From positions 1 through 64,000 of the forward strand of contig CAKRIL010000007.1 in the NCBI GenBank assembly GCA_934343915.1: a stretch of 64,000 bases of DNA, read 5' to 3'. This document shows, piece by piece, positions 18,810 through 27,774 of the stretch. The position numbers were made by a program, and so were the translations under genes. Position 1 is the first letter of the stretch. The number at the start of each line of letters is the position of its first letter. The notes beneath the pieces were generated by a model that did not search any database, was not told where the DNA came from, and saw only the letters and a program-made list of their open reading frames with translations. The DNA comes from an uncultured Lachnospiraceae bacterium. GTDB lineage: Bacteria > Bacillota > Clostridia > Lachnospirales > Lachnospiraceae.

Positions 18810-19694
18810 TCAAATCTCTTTTGTCATGGAATTATAAATTTTCTCCCATGACCGTCGGTTCTCCTCTTTCATAAACCGTATCTTATCATGGTCGTTCACA
18901 TCACCCTCTATAACAGGAATCCGCTCCGCAATATGAACGTCAAAATACTTCTTCTCCACCCCATTCCTCATCCTGCCTGAGTCACGGCAGGTTATAAAGA
19001 GTGGCTGCACAGGGACATTGTTCTTCACCGCATAATAAAAAGCTCCGCTCATCAGCGGGCGCGGTCTGTCATAGCCCCACCACTCAGACTGCTCGGGAAA
19101 TATGAGCATGCAGTCTCCTTTTTTCAGATAATAAGAGACAGCCTCACTAAAGCGGCGCACAAGCCTGTGTCCCGACGGAAACGGCAGGATTCCGAACGCC
19201 CTCATATACTCACCCAGCATCCCCTTCTGATTGTTAAAGTCCGCGACCATGACCTTCAGCCTGCGCCCTCTCAGCATGCCGCTTTTCCTTAACGACCACA
19301 TCACCACAAGTGCGTCGAGCTTGTTGATGTGATTGCAGGTTACGACGAAGCCTTCTCTCTCTTTTGGCTGATTACGGAGTATTTTCTTATTATTTTGTAA
19401 TTTTCCGGCAAGGATTGTTAGTTTTTTATCAGTTTCATTATTTTCAACGCAGACTCTCGTTCTGAATATGAACCTGTTCACCATCCACATGAACGGATTT
19501 ATGATAACAGCTCTTAATAATGCCTGTTTTATTCTCAAAATGCCTTCCGGAATATATGAAAAACTCTCATCAACCGGAAGGCAGTTATCGTAATCTATTG
19601 CATCAAGGTGTGTGTTAAAATCCTGCCTCTTCTCAGCCAGCTTAATCTTTTCGAGGACATCAGGTGTGGTGTATGCAAGCTTAAAATAGTTCAC
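18810..19694 (-). CDS. PlsC-family acyltransferase
   Basis: A 294-residue protein with the 1-acylglycerol-phosphate acyltransferase motifs: HX4D in CNHINKLD (block I) and an FPEQSEWW block in place of the usual FPEGTR (block III), preceded by GRRLKVMVADFNNQ. It would transfer an acyl chain from acyl-ACP or acyl-phosphate to a glycerol- or sugar-linked hydroxyl at the membrane. The GTG start overlaps the stop of the upstream glycosyltransferase by one base (TAGTG), so both are co-translated. That context favours a glycolipid or envelope glycan role over core phospholipid synthesis. Confidence 0.8.
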   Translation of the reverse strand: MNYFKLAYTTPDVLEKIKLAEKRQDFNTHLDAIDYDNCLPVDESFSYIPEGILRIKQALLRAVIINPFMWMVNRFIFRTRVCVENNETDKKLTILAGKLQNNKKILRNQPKEREGFVVTCNHINKLDALVVMWSLRKSGMLRGRRLKVMVADFNNQKGMLGEYMRAFGILPFPSGHRLVRRFSEAVSYYLKKGDCMLIFPEQSEWWGYDRPRPLMSGAFYYAVKNNVPVQPLFITCRDSGRMRNGVEKKYFDVHIAERIPVIEGDVNDHDKIRFMKEENRRSWEKIYNSMTKEI

Positions 19695-20887
19695 TAATAT
19701 TGTACCCTCCCGATTTTTTCCCAGCCCTTAGGCTTGATTCCAAGCACTGCGCGCCCCACAATTAAGATGTATTCCATGTAAAAGAGCGGGTGAGCAAGCA
19801 TAAGGCACAGTTTTTTTACCCACGGCAGCCCGATATTGTTCCAATCGGCAATCACTGCCATAACCGACAGCGCAAAAAAAGCCGTGTAAATCAAGAGAAA
19901 CGCAACAAGTGCACTGACAAGCTGAAATGTAAGCACATAATACACCACTGCTGCCGACAGCATACCTATATAGATATAGACTATCCACAGAGATAATATA
20001 TAGTAATTATCTATAAGCGCCCACAACCCACGCCTTTTTAAAAGCTCACCATAGTATATTCTGTCCGCCGCAACCATCCCCGTCATCCAGCGCGTGCGCC
20101 TTCTGTTGGTATCGACATGTGATGGTGCCTCCTCAAGATATAATCTCGCATACGAGTAGTGATAGGTCTTTATCCCCTTGCACGCGCAGTCGCGGAGCAG
20201 CTCCATGTCCTCGGTGAGCGTCTGCCTGTAATTCCAGCCGCCCCACTCCTCAACAAGGTCACCGCGGATAAGTATTCCCGTGGTTATCGGCATTGTGGTA
20301 AGCCCCGCCGCACTTTTATACCTGTTGCCTAACTCATCTATGATAGACCATATAAGACCATTCATGCATGTGACGGCGTTGACCGCCCCGGCTTTTTTGC
20401 AGGTATAATTTCCAACCAGCCTGCGCCCCGTAATCACCTGTGCTCCGCTTGCCATGGCATCATTCATATTTTTTAAAAATGCGGCATCAAGCCGGCAGTC
20501 GGCATCGACTATTATATAGCCGTCATACTTCTTCCCTGCTGCAAGAATATGCCGTATGCAGTAATCAAGGCAGTCTCCCTTGCTTTTCTGCTCCTCATCG
20601 ACATACACGCGCGCGCCGATATCCTCTGCGTAGGCAATTACCTCATCCTCGGGATTTTTCACTATGACATACACATCAAAATTCTCTCTTTTATAGCTCT
20701 GACATTCTATGCTTTCAAATAACGGCAGCACTGCTCTTCCCTCATCACGCGCGGGAATTAATACCGCAAATCGGTGCCCCTTGCCGCAGCTAAGCCTTTT
20801 TTGCGGGAATATCCATCCGAACCATCCGATTATCCTCGGAAAATACAGTATTAAAAATACGACTGTCGCCGCCATGATAAGCTTCAT
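19694..20887 (-). CDS. Membrane glycosyltransferase, family 2
   Basis: A 397-residue GT2 enzyme. A short N-terminal anchor is followed by a GT-A domain: AVLIPARDEGRAVLPLFES, the nucleotide-binding IIVDADCRLD (DxD) and TLTEDMELLRD with the TED base. The acceptor-side QxxRW-like NRRRTRWMTGM and three C-terminal TM helices follow. This is the layout of processive or lipid-linked glycosyltransferases that work at the cytoplasmic face of the membrane. It sits between a GT8 gene (41 bp upstream) and an acyltransferase (overlapping), so it probably builds a glycolipid or polymer precursor. Confidence 0.88.
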   Translation of the reverse strand: MKLIMAATVVFLILYFPRIIGWFGWIFPQKRLSCGKGHRFAVLIPARDEGRAVLPLFESIECQSYKRENFDVYVIVKNPEDEVIAYAEDIGARVYVDEEQKSKGDCLDYCIRHILAAGKKYDGYIIVDADCRLDAAFLKNMNDAMASGAQVITGRRLVGNYTCKKAGAVNAVTCMNGLIWSIIDELGNRYKSAAGLTTMPITTGILIRGDLVEEWGGWNYRQTLTEDMELLRDCACKGIKTYHYSYARLYLEEAPSHVDTNRRRTRWMTGMVAADRIYYGELLKRRGLWALIDNYYILSLWIVYIYIGMLSAAVVYYVLTFQLVSALVAFLLIYTAFFALSVMAVIADWNNIGLPWVKKLCLMLAHPLFYMEYILIVGRAVLGIKPKGWEKIGRVQY

Positions 20888-20928
20888 TCTGTCCGCCCCC
20901 TGCTATCGCATAATTTCATTACATAATA

Positions 20929-21753
20929 CTATCTGAATACCACTGCATTTGATGCAGCCCTTTTCACCGCCTCATACTGCTCTAACACCTCATCATGTGC
21001 ATGAAGCCTGTACACACTGTGAAGCTTCTCAATCTCCCACGGCTTGACATTCACCGTGTGGATATACGGAAATATTCTGAGTGATTTGCAAAAATGCTGT
21101 ATCACCGTATTGGGTCTGTATCTCTTCTGCTCGTTATATTTCGCGGGAAGAAAACACTTTTTTGTACACAGCAGATTAATCGCCGTCTGGTCCGGAAAAA
21201 AAAGCTTCTTATACCTGCACATTATCCTCGCTCTTTCAAGCAGGGCGCTCTCCCTGCACTTTTCAAGATTAAGAAGGAGCACACCCGTATTGATATAGTT
21301 ATGCCCGATAAACCATTTCCCCAAAAAGTCCCTCACTCCCGCAAGCTCATAATTTTCTATATCCGTATCATAGAGCACCTCTATATTCCTGCATACAACC
21401 ACATCTGCGTCCAGATACAGCAGCCTGTTGATTGGTATGCTGTCCGCATACAGCCTCAAAAGTGAGTATGGCGTATACATCGTGTCCCTATTCACCCAAT
21501 CAGGAAGCTCCCTTCTCATAACCATCGTCATGTCTATGAGAAGGACGCGGCTGTCAGGGCATACCATCGACACGACATCCTCCAAAAGCCGCGCCTGCTG
21601 CCAGCATATCGGGGCATACGCCTCGTTCATGTCCTGAAGGTTCGCAGTCATGAGGTAGATATTGAGCTGCCCCTTATAATGTTTAATTATGGAAAGCACG
21701 GCTATAAGTATTCCGTCAAAAGCGCGGGCGTTGCCGCAGAACAGGATGTTCAT
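20929..21753 (-). CDS. Glycosyltransferase family 8
   Basis: A 274-residue GT8 enzyme, retaining and using UDP-glucose or UDP-galactose. Typical motifs are NILFCGNARAFDGILIAVLS near the start, INRLLYLDADVVVCRNIEVL with the DxD metal site, and the YINTGVLLLNLEKCR block. A late TVIQHFCKSLRIFPY matches the HFCGxxKPW-like C-terminal region. AAGGAGG precedes the ATG. It is the first gene of a likely GT8-GT2-acyltransferase operon. Which glycan it extends is not visible. Confidence 0.9.
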   Translation of the reverse strand: MNILFCGNARAFDGILIAVLSIIKHYKGQLNIYLMTANLQDMNEAYAPICWQQARLLEDVVSMVCPDSRVLLIDMTMVMRRELPDWVNRDTMYTPYSLLRLYADSIPINRLLYLDADVVVCRNIEVLYDTDIENYELAGVRDFLGKWFIGHNYINTGVLLLNLEKCRESALLERARIMCRYKKLFFPDQTAINLLCTKKCFLPAKYNEQKRYRPNTVIQHFCKSLRIFPYIHTVNVKPWEIEKLHSVYRLHAHDEVLEQYEAVKRAASNAVVFR

Positions 21754-21801
21754 GGATGCCTCCTTATAAAAAATATCGTTTCAGTATATTTTAATCTTGA
21801 A

Positions 21802-22031
21802 GTGTATGCCGCTTATTTATATGCATATCAGCTCCGTTGTACGAAGCTGGTTGTTCTAATGGTTCTGAGGAATTATTTATAGCTTCCGCCACCGATGCAA
21901 AGCATACATCCCTGTATGCATTGCATCTATTTCGACATCCTTGTCGAAATTGGCTATGAATTGAACAGAACCATAAGAACAACTACGCTTCTCCCAAAGT
22001 CGTGATATGCATATAAATAACGGGCATACAC
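21802..22031 (+). repeat. Family II foldback element, copy 1
   Basis: A 230-bp foldback element occupying most of the 355-bp gap between GT8 and a second acyltransferase. Arms of about 29 bp are perfect except two bases: GTGTATGCC, then TTATTTATATGCATATCA, against their complements. Inside, GTTGTTCTAATGGTTCTG pairs with CAGAACCATAAGAACAAC. Two further hairpins branch off (GATGCAAAGCATACA and TTTCGACA stems). Conserved ends are CATATCAGCTCCGTTGTACG and CCCAAAGTCGTGATATGC. Related copies lie at 35695, 56441 and 57467. Confidence 0.85.
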
Positions 22032-22108
22032 ATGTAAGATTTGTAAAATGTTTTGATACATCAGACATTTAATTTGGCAGACTACTGCTTTATAATTTAC
22101 ATGTTATT

Positions 22109-22894
22109 TTAAAAAGTATTGTCCGTAGTTTTCTTGATGTACTTTACTTTTTCATAAGTTGAGTTGCGGCTTCGTGCCGCCATGGCATCGTATATTTGGT
22201 TGCGGAGCCGGAGGGCGGCCTGCTTCATATTCATGGTTGTGTCTGGTATGAACGGACCGTCGATGTATATTGTGATTCGGGTTCTAAAGAAATGTTTTTG
22301 GTATGTCGTTGTGAATGAATATGCGGGGCAGTCATACAGCACGGGATAGCGGAACGCTTTCTCCGTAAAGGGACGGATTTTCGTATAGTAAGGCCATATA
22401 TGCGCCTCAGGGTATATGAACACGGGCTGTCCGCCCCTCACATTCCGCTCTAATTCCCCCATAAAGTTCTTCATCCCGCTTATTCTGTTCGGCACCGGAA
22501 ATGTACCAAGCATCTCCATAATATTTTTAGTGCCATACAAGGACACGTTGTCGGGATGCGCCAGTATGACCGCCTTCTTAGGAAAGCTTATGCAGGCCGG
22601 AATGTAACCATCCCCCGGAATATGCGTGTGGTTCCCGTAGAAAAAGGCACATCCCTTCCCTTTTCCATTGTCCTTTATCTTATCCCTTCCGACTATCTTC
22701 ATTCCGAACCACAATTTCATATATATAAAGGCAACCGGTGTCATAATCACATGGTATAGCACCCACGCGGCAGCCCGCCATACCGACCCATGCCGATACC
22801 TGTAACTGCCGTCAACCACCACCGTCCTCCTCTCTATCCCCGAAAACTCATCCTCCAGCTCATTCTCATAGAAATATACCTTTTCATGTTTCAT
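22109..22894 (-). CDS. PlsC-like acyltransferase
   Basis: A protein of about 261 residues with a membrane-near N-terminus (WRAAAWVLYHVIMTPVAFIY) and acyltransferase blocks: FFYGNHTHIPGDGY in place of the HX4D block, VILAHPDNVSLYG, GTFPVPNRISGMKNFM and VFIYPEAHIWPYY. The spacing of His and Asp differs from the canonical HX4D, so the donor or acceptor may be unusual. It lies just upstream of copy 1 of the family II element and of the glycosyltransferase operon. No clear ribosome site marks the start; ATG at 22894 and GTG at 22909 are both possible. Confidence 0.72.
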   Translation of the reverse strand: MKHEKVYFYENELEDEFSGIERRTVVVDGSYRYRHGSVWRAAAWVLYHVIMTPVAFIYMKLWFGMKIVGRDKIKDNGKGKGCAFFYGNHTHIPGDGYIPACISFPKKAVILAHPDNVSLYGTKNIMEMLGTFPVPNRISGMKNFMGELERNVRGGQPVFIYPEAHIWPYYTKIRPFTEKAFRYPVLYDCPAYSFTTTYQKHFFRTRITIYIDGPFIPDTTMNMKQAALRLRNQIYDAMAARSRNSTYEKVKYIKKTTDNTF

Positions 22895-23010
22895 AGCGAT
22901 ATTATTCACGCTAATTTAACGAATTATTCCAATCCAATAGTGACTTCTCAATAACTATAAGCTATAATCATTTCATGTAATTAAACACAGTAGTTTTGAT
23001 AGTTGTAAAT

Positions 23011-23206
23011 CGCGAAACTCACGTTTATCACAAAACAGTTCTGTCATTTTGCTATATTGCAAGCCGGACTCTTTACTGCCGTCGGTGTTTATCGGCTGTA
23101 CTTTAGCCGATTATGCACCGTTACGTGCGGTAATGTAGCGAAAGCGTGTCCGGTGGTAATATAGCAAAATGACATAACGTCTGTTATATATAACCTGAGT
23201 TTCGCG
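23011..23206 (+). repeat. Family I foldback element, copy B
   Basis: A 196-bp element with ends CGCGAAACTCA and TGAGTTTCGCG. Arms TGTCATTTTGCTATATT and AATATAGCAAAATGACA are perfect complements, yet quite unlike those of copy A. The tip is CGGTG-TTTA-TCGGCT-GTACTTT-AGCCGA-TTAT-GCACCG, and AGC-GAAA-GCG follows. It ends 30 bp before the start codon of the cysteine-cluster gene on the same strand, so if transcribed from upstream it would be its 5' leader. Bases 22895-23010 show nothing else. Confidence 0.85.
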
Positions 23207-23235
23207 GCAATGAATACTTGAAAGGAGCCCCCCAC

Positions 23236-23883
23236 ATGCTTCGTGAAGGAACTTTAAATGATATCTCAGACGGAAGACTATACACCCTCAATGACTTAGT
23301 GCGCGCCGATTGTCAGGACTGCGCGGGATGCTCGGCGTGCTGCCGCGGAATGGGCAGCTCGATTGTGCTGACACCATATGATGCATGTCTGCTCACCAAC
23401 AACCTCGGCTGCGGCTTCGACAGTCTGCTCGCAGAGCATGTTGAGCTGAGTGTCATCGACGGACTCATTCTGCCAAGCCTTAAGATGGCCGGTGATAAGG
23501 AGCAGTGCTCATTCCTTGATGGGAACGGCAGATGCAGCATCCACTCTTTCAGACCGGGAATATGCAGACTGTTTCCCCTCGGCAGAATATACGACGAGAA
23601 CGGATTCAAATATTTTTTGCAGACAGGTGAGTGTCTTAACAATCACCGCACCAAGATTAAGGTTGAAAAATGGCTTGATACGCCTGATATAGAGAAGAAT
23701 GAAAAGTTCATCTGGGATTGGCATGAGCTTCTCAAAAAGCTCAGAAAAGAAGCAATGGCTGACCCGGATTACGAGTCAGCCAAGAAGCGCAATATATTAT
23801 TGCTGCAATTATTTTATTTTACGCCTTACAGTATTGAGAACTTCTACGCTCAGATTGAGGAGCGCATGGCTCTCATCAGATAG
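23236..23883 (+). CDS. YkgJ-family cysteine cluster protein
   Basis: A 215-residue soluble protein of the YkgJ/CxxCxxCC family. It has CQDCAGCSACCRG near residue 32, then QCSFLDGNGRCSIHSFRPGICRLFPLG with three more cysteines, and ECLNNH downstream. The cluster binds zinc or an iron-sulphur centre; the biochemical role of the family is not established. AAAGGAG eight bases before the ATG at 23236 sets the start; a TTG six codons earlier is rejected. The gene is convergent with the alpha-galactosidase and follows a family I element. Confidence 0.85.
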   Translation: MLREGTLNDISDGRLYTLNDLVRADCQDCAGCSACCRGMGSSIVLTPYDACLLTNNLGCGFDSLLAEHVELSVIDGLILPSLKMAGDKEQCSFLDGNGRCSIHSFRPGICRLFPLGRIYDENGFKYFLQTGECLNNHRTKIKVEKWLDTPDIEKNEKFIWDWHELLKKLRKEAMADPDYESAKKRNILLLQLFYFTPYSIENFYAQIEERMALIR

Positions 23884-23911
23884 TCCCGGTTCGTAGACCA
23901 TATACATTATC

Positions 23912-26269
23912 TCACTGTCTCTTCTCAATAAAGTAGAGCCTTGAGGCAAAGTCAGGAAAATGTCTCACCTCGTCCGAGAAGCCTGTCGCGGAGAACGCCT
24001 GCTTAAGACGGATTCCCGCATTCATAAGTGCATCACCGTACAGCTCGTAGTCCTCGAGCTCTCCCGGCATCGTCACGAACTTTGCGACCACATTATGCAG
24101 TATCGAACCCTGTCTTATATGGACAGGGGCTGCTGTGTTGATGAGGTCTCCGAATTCCTTTACATTATATCTGAGATTTCTGTTGTACACATGGTAAAGT
24201 GCATCCTCCAAAAGTCCCTCCGCATTGTAGCTCTCACTCTGCGTGTTCGGCTGTACAAGCTCCTGCATGACAAGCCCGACCGCTCTGCTCTTGTCGGGTG
24301 ACACGACCGTCCACTGGTGAATATTGCCTGTGCGCTGACGGTAGAAGGTGCCGAACTGCATTGTGTGCCTCCACTTTTTATATATGCTTATCTGCTCCTT
24401 AATCTCACTTACATCCTCTTTTTTCATCTCAGCAAGGTTACATTCATAGCCGCACACTCCGAACGCAGCCACATTGAACCTCGTCGCAAGCGGTGTGACG
24501 CGAAGCGTCTGATGATTAGGACATGCAGAGACATGTGCCGACACGGCTGACATTGGATAACCGTAGCTTAAGCCCTCCTGAATTGCCGTCCTGCACACCG
24601 CATCAGTGTTGTCACTCGCCCATATCTGAGGAAAATAGCAGAGTATTCCAAGGTCGAATCTGTTGCCTCCTGCGGCACAGCCTTCAAAAAGTATCTTCGG
24701 GAATTTTTCCGTAAGGCACTTCATTATGCGCTTTAATCCCATCACATAGCGATGAGCCATCTCGCCCTGAGGTCTGCCGATATCCTTCAGGTACTTTGAG
24801 TAGTAGTCTGAGAATATTCTGTTCATGTCCCACTTGACGTAGGCGATATCAGCCGATGAGAATACCCGCATCATGCTCGCGATTATATAATCCTGAACCT
24901 TAGGATTGCACAGGTCAAGCACTCTCTGATTTCTTCCCTCCGAATGTGCCTGCCCCGGAATATCCACTGCCCATTCAGGATGATCACGGTAGAGTCTGCT
25001 GTCGGTATTTACCATCTCAGGCTCAACCCATATTCCAAAATCCATGCCGAGCGCATTTATCTTGTCACATATTCCCTTAAGTCCGTTAGGCAGCTTATGC
25101 CTGTTGACCTCCCAGTCTCCAAGTGAATGCCTGTCATCATTTCTCTCGCCAAACCACCCGTCATCCATTACAAAAAGCTCCACGCCGGCTGCCTTTCCTG
25201 CCTTGGCAAGCTCGCACAGCTTCCTCTCATTGATGTCAAAGTAGGCTGCCTCCCAGCTGTTGAGAAGCACAGGTCTGTCCTTGTGCTTCCACTCACCTCT
25301 CACAATATGCTCCCTGACAAATGCGTGCATATTATGGCTCATACCATTGCAGCCGTCCTTGGAGTAGGTCATAACCGCCTCCGGCACTTCGAATGTCTCC
25401 CCCTGTTCAAGTCTCCATGAGAACGACTGCGGGTTGATTCCGCTCACGAATCTGCTCCTGCCGAAGCTGTTCACCTCCAAGGCCTCATAATGATTGCCGC
25501 TGTATATGAGATTGAATCCGTAACAGTCCCCCGCAGCCTCGCTTGTTCCCGCCGCCATAAGCATGACGAACGGATTGGCTCTGCTTGAGGAAGTTCCGGT
25601 ATATGATGCACTCACCAGCTTTCCCGCTGTAACTATCGTATCATGCCTGTTCATCTCCCTCGCCCACGCACCGTTGAAGGTTGACATAATATAGCCAGTG
25701 CCATCCATGTCGAGCATAAGGCTCATAAGACGCTTTATTTCTACGCTCTCATCACCATTGTTTATCAGTTTGCTGCTTCTGCTTATGACATTCTCTTTTT
25801 CATAGACATGATAAAATAATTGAAGCTCGAGCGGATAATGACTGTCAGCAAGCGTAACCTTGAGCGTCATCACCTCCCCGTTCTGCTCCTCATCACAGTA
25901 TGAGCTCGGAAGCGTATCAAGCTCCGGCTTTCCTTCGATAAGCTCATAACCCTTGTATATGAAGTCAGAGCTTACACTTCCGTCAGGATATACTATCTCC
26001 ACGAACGGCTCTCTTATATCCCCCTTGCCGTATGAGGACATTTCAAGCTTCACATCCTCAAGAGAATACTGAGGATGCTCATTGTCATATATCACCGTGT
26101 TTCCCGGGGCGAACGCATGCTTTTCCCTGAGTGCCGATGCGGCTCCCTTATTCAATCTGATCTTTTTTCCGTAATAGAGGTGTTCAAGCTGTCCTGTCGG
26201 AAGCACGGCGAACACATAGCTTGTATCCGCCGTATGGAGCCCGAACACACCATCAATATGTTCAATCAT
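23912..26269 (-). CDS. Alpha-galactosidase, GH36
   Basis: A 785-residue GH36 enzyme without a signal peptide, hence cytosolic. An N-terminal beta-supersandwich (to about 330) precedes the TIM barrel, with LFVMDDGWFGERNDDRHSLGDW in pieces. The catalytic nucleophile is Asp481 in VKWDMNR and the acid/base is Asp553 in SDNTDA. It releases alpha-1,6-linked galactose from raffinose-family oligosaccharides, melibiose or galactosyl-lipid headgroups. GAGG six bases upstream marks the ATG at 26269 rather than 26281. It is the last gene of the TetR-led operon and follows a GPH-type symporter that probably imports its substrate. Confidence 0.95.
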   Translation of the reverse strand: MIEHIDGVFGLHTADTSYVFAVLPTGQLEHLYYGKKIRLNKGAASALREKHAFAPGNTVIYDNEHPQYSLEDVKLEMSSYGKGDIREPFVEIVYPDGSVSSDFIYKGYELIEGKPELDTLPSSYCDEEQNGEVMTLKVTLADSHYPLELQLFYHVYEKENVISRSSKLINNGDESVEIKRLMSLMLDMDGTGYIMSTFNGAWAREMNRHDTIVTAGKLVSASYTGTSSSRANPFVMLMAAGTSEAAGDCYGFNLIYSGNHYEALEVNSFGRSRFVSGINPQSFSWRLEQGETFEVPEAVMTYSKDGCNGMSHNMHAFVREHIVRGEWKHKDRPVLLNSWEAAYFDINERKLCELAKAGKAAGVELFVMDDGWFGERNDDRHSLGDWEVNRHKLPNGLKGICDKINALGMDFGIWVEPEMVNTDSRLYRDHPEWAVDIPGQAHSEGRNQRVLDLCNPKVQDYIIASMMRVFSSADIAYVKWDMNRIFSDYYSKYLKDIGRPQGEMAHRYVMGLKRIMKCLTEKFPKILFEGCAAGGNRFDLGILCYFPQIWASDNTDAVCRTAIQEGLSYGYPMSAVSAHVSACPNHQTLRVTPLATRFNVAAFGVCGYECNLAEMKKEDVSEIKEQISIYKKWRHTMQFGTFYRQRTGNIHQWTVVSPDKSRAVGLVMQELVQPNTQSESYNAEGLLEDALYHVYNRNLRYNVKEFGDLINTAAPVHIRQGSILHNVVAKFVTMPGELEDYELYGDALMNAGIRLKQAFSATGFSDEVRHFPDFASRLYFIEKRQ

Positions 26270-26315
26270 CTTAATCCTCATTTCTTAGTTGAACGCGGTG
26301 TAAGAGACTTTCCCT

Positions 26316-27725
26316 TTACGCCTGCTGCTTTAACTGCTCCGAGATTTCTTCCAGCTTCTTGTCCGTGAGAATATATTTTTTCTTAAATATGCAGACGGCA
26401 ACTACCAGTACAAGTATCGGGAGAAGTGTCATTGCAAGTCGAAGTCCGACAACGGATGTTCCTGACACGGCATCAACGGCTGCATTCTCGTCAGAGCTTA
26501 TGTTAAATATTGTAAGACATATCGATGCGATGAGCGCCGATATACCTGATGCAAGCTTTACAACGAAGGTCTGCATTGAGAATATAACCGACTCGTCACG
26601 TCTTTTATTCTTGAGTTCGCCGTAATCAACAGTGTTGGCGAGAAATATTGTCACAAGTACATTCAGGATTCCTGCTGCCGCAAATATAAAGAAGCCCGGT
26701 AAAAGGAACGGATACACGCTTGCAGCTCCGCTGAGTGTCATGACAAGCAGCACCACATAACCGCCGACTGCCGATGCTATGCACACATAGAATATCTTCA
26801 TGGTATTGAAGAATTTTCTGAGAAGCGGGAATAAGAGCATCATGGCAAGAATCTGCACACCGCCTCCGAAGGTATTAAATATTGTATAGTCACCGCGCCA
26901 TCCGCTTCCTCCGAGGTCATACTTAAAGAAGTAGATTAGAAGGTTGGAGGTTATATATACTGCAGTGTTTACAAGCACGATGGTGATTACCATTGCCATA
27001 GCCTGATCGTTTCTTACAAGTGCCTTGAACATGTCACCAACGGATGCAGTCTTGATATCAACCGTCGACTTTTCCTTGATAAAGGTACAGGTTATAAGGA
27101 TAAATACAAAGAACACAACCGCAACTATAAGTGCAAAATATTTAAAGCCGACTCTCTCTATCTCGATATCTGACGCACCCGAGCCTGCAAATGCATTACC
27201 GAGTGCTGACACAGCCATAACGGTTACAATGCTTATGATTGCCGAGCCCACTCCCGCGCAGGAACGTGCAAGTGCCGAGAGATTCTCTCTCTCCTTACCA
27301 CCCTCAGTGAAGGCAGGAACCATTGACCAGTACGGAATGTCCATCATGGTGTATGTAACACCCCAAAGAATATATGTCACGGCAGCATATGCCGCAAGTC
27401 CGCCTCTGTCGAGGCTTGGCGGTGCCGCGAACATGAAGAAGAGCACAATCGCATTCGTGAGTGTTCCTATGAACAGCCATGGGCGGAACTTTCCCCATCT
27501 TGTTCTTGTCTTTGCAACCACAACACCCATTATAGGGTCATTAAATGCATCAAATACACGGGCTGCAAGGAGAATGATACCCATTATCCATGCCTTTACG
27601 CCCATGATATCCTGATAGTAATACAGGATATAGCTCGCTGAGAGCATATACACCATGTCCTTGCCGACGGCTCCAATACCGTAGGCAAACTTTTCTTTTC
27701 CGCTGAGTTTTTTCTTACTCTCCAT
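26316..27725 (-). CDS. GPH-family sugar:cation symporter (MelB-like)
   Basis: A 469-residue transporter with about twelve TM helices. The cation/sugar site of the glycoside-pentoside-hexuronide family is recognisable in ARVFDAFNDPIMGVVVAKTR, followed by TRWGKFRPWL, and later by ANTVDYGELKNKRRDES. Members such as MelB co-transport alpha-galactosides with sodium or protons. GGAG before the ATG at 27725 excludes 23 upstream residues. It is 46 bp upstream of the alpha-galactosidase, which strongly suggests an alpha-galactoside as cargo. Confidence 0.93.
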   Translation of the reverse strand: MESKKKLSGKEKFAYGIGAVGKDMVYMLSASYILYYYQDIMGVKAWIMGIILLAARVFDAFNDPIMGVVVAKTRTRWGKFRPWLFIGTLTNAIVLFFMFAAPPSLDRGGLAAYAAVTYILWGVTYTMMDIPYWSMVPAFTEGGKERENLSALARSCAGVGSAIISIVTVMAVSALGNAFAGSGASDIEIERVGFKYFALIVAVVFFVFILITCTFIKEKSTVDIKTASVGDMFKALVRNDQAMAMVITIVLVNTAVYITSNLLIYFFKYDLGGSGWRGDYTIFNTFGGGVQILAMMLLFPLLRKFFNTMKIFYVCIASAVGGYVVLLVMTLSGAASVYPFLLPGFFIFAAAGILNVLVTIFLANTVDYGELKNKRRDESVIFSMQTFVVKLASGISALIASICLTIFNISSDENAAVDAVSGTSVVGLRLAMTLLPILVLVVAVCIFKKKYILTDKKLEEISEQLKQQA

Positions 27726-27774
27726 ATTAATCTCCGTTCCGCCGCCTGTTGCGGCATTAATAGTTATGAATCCG

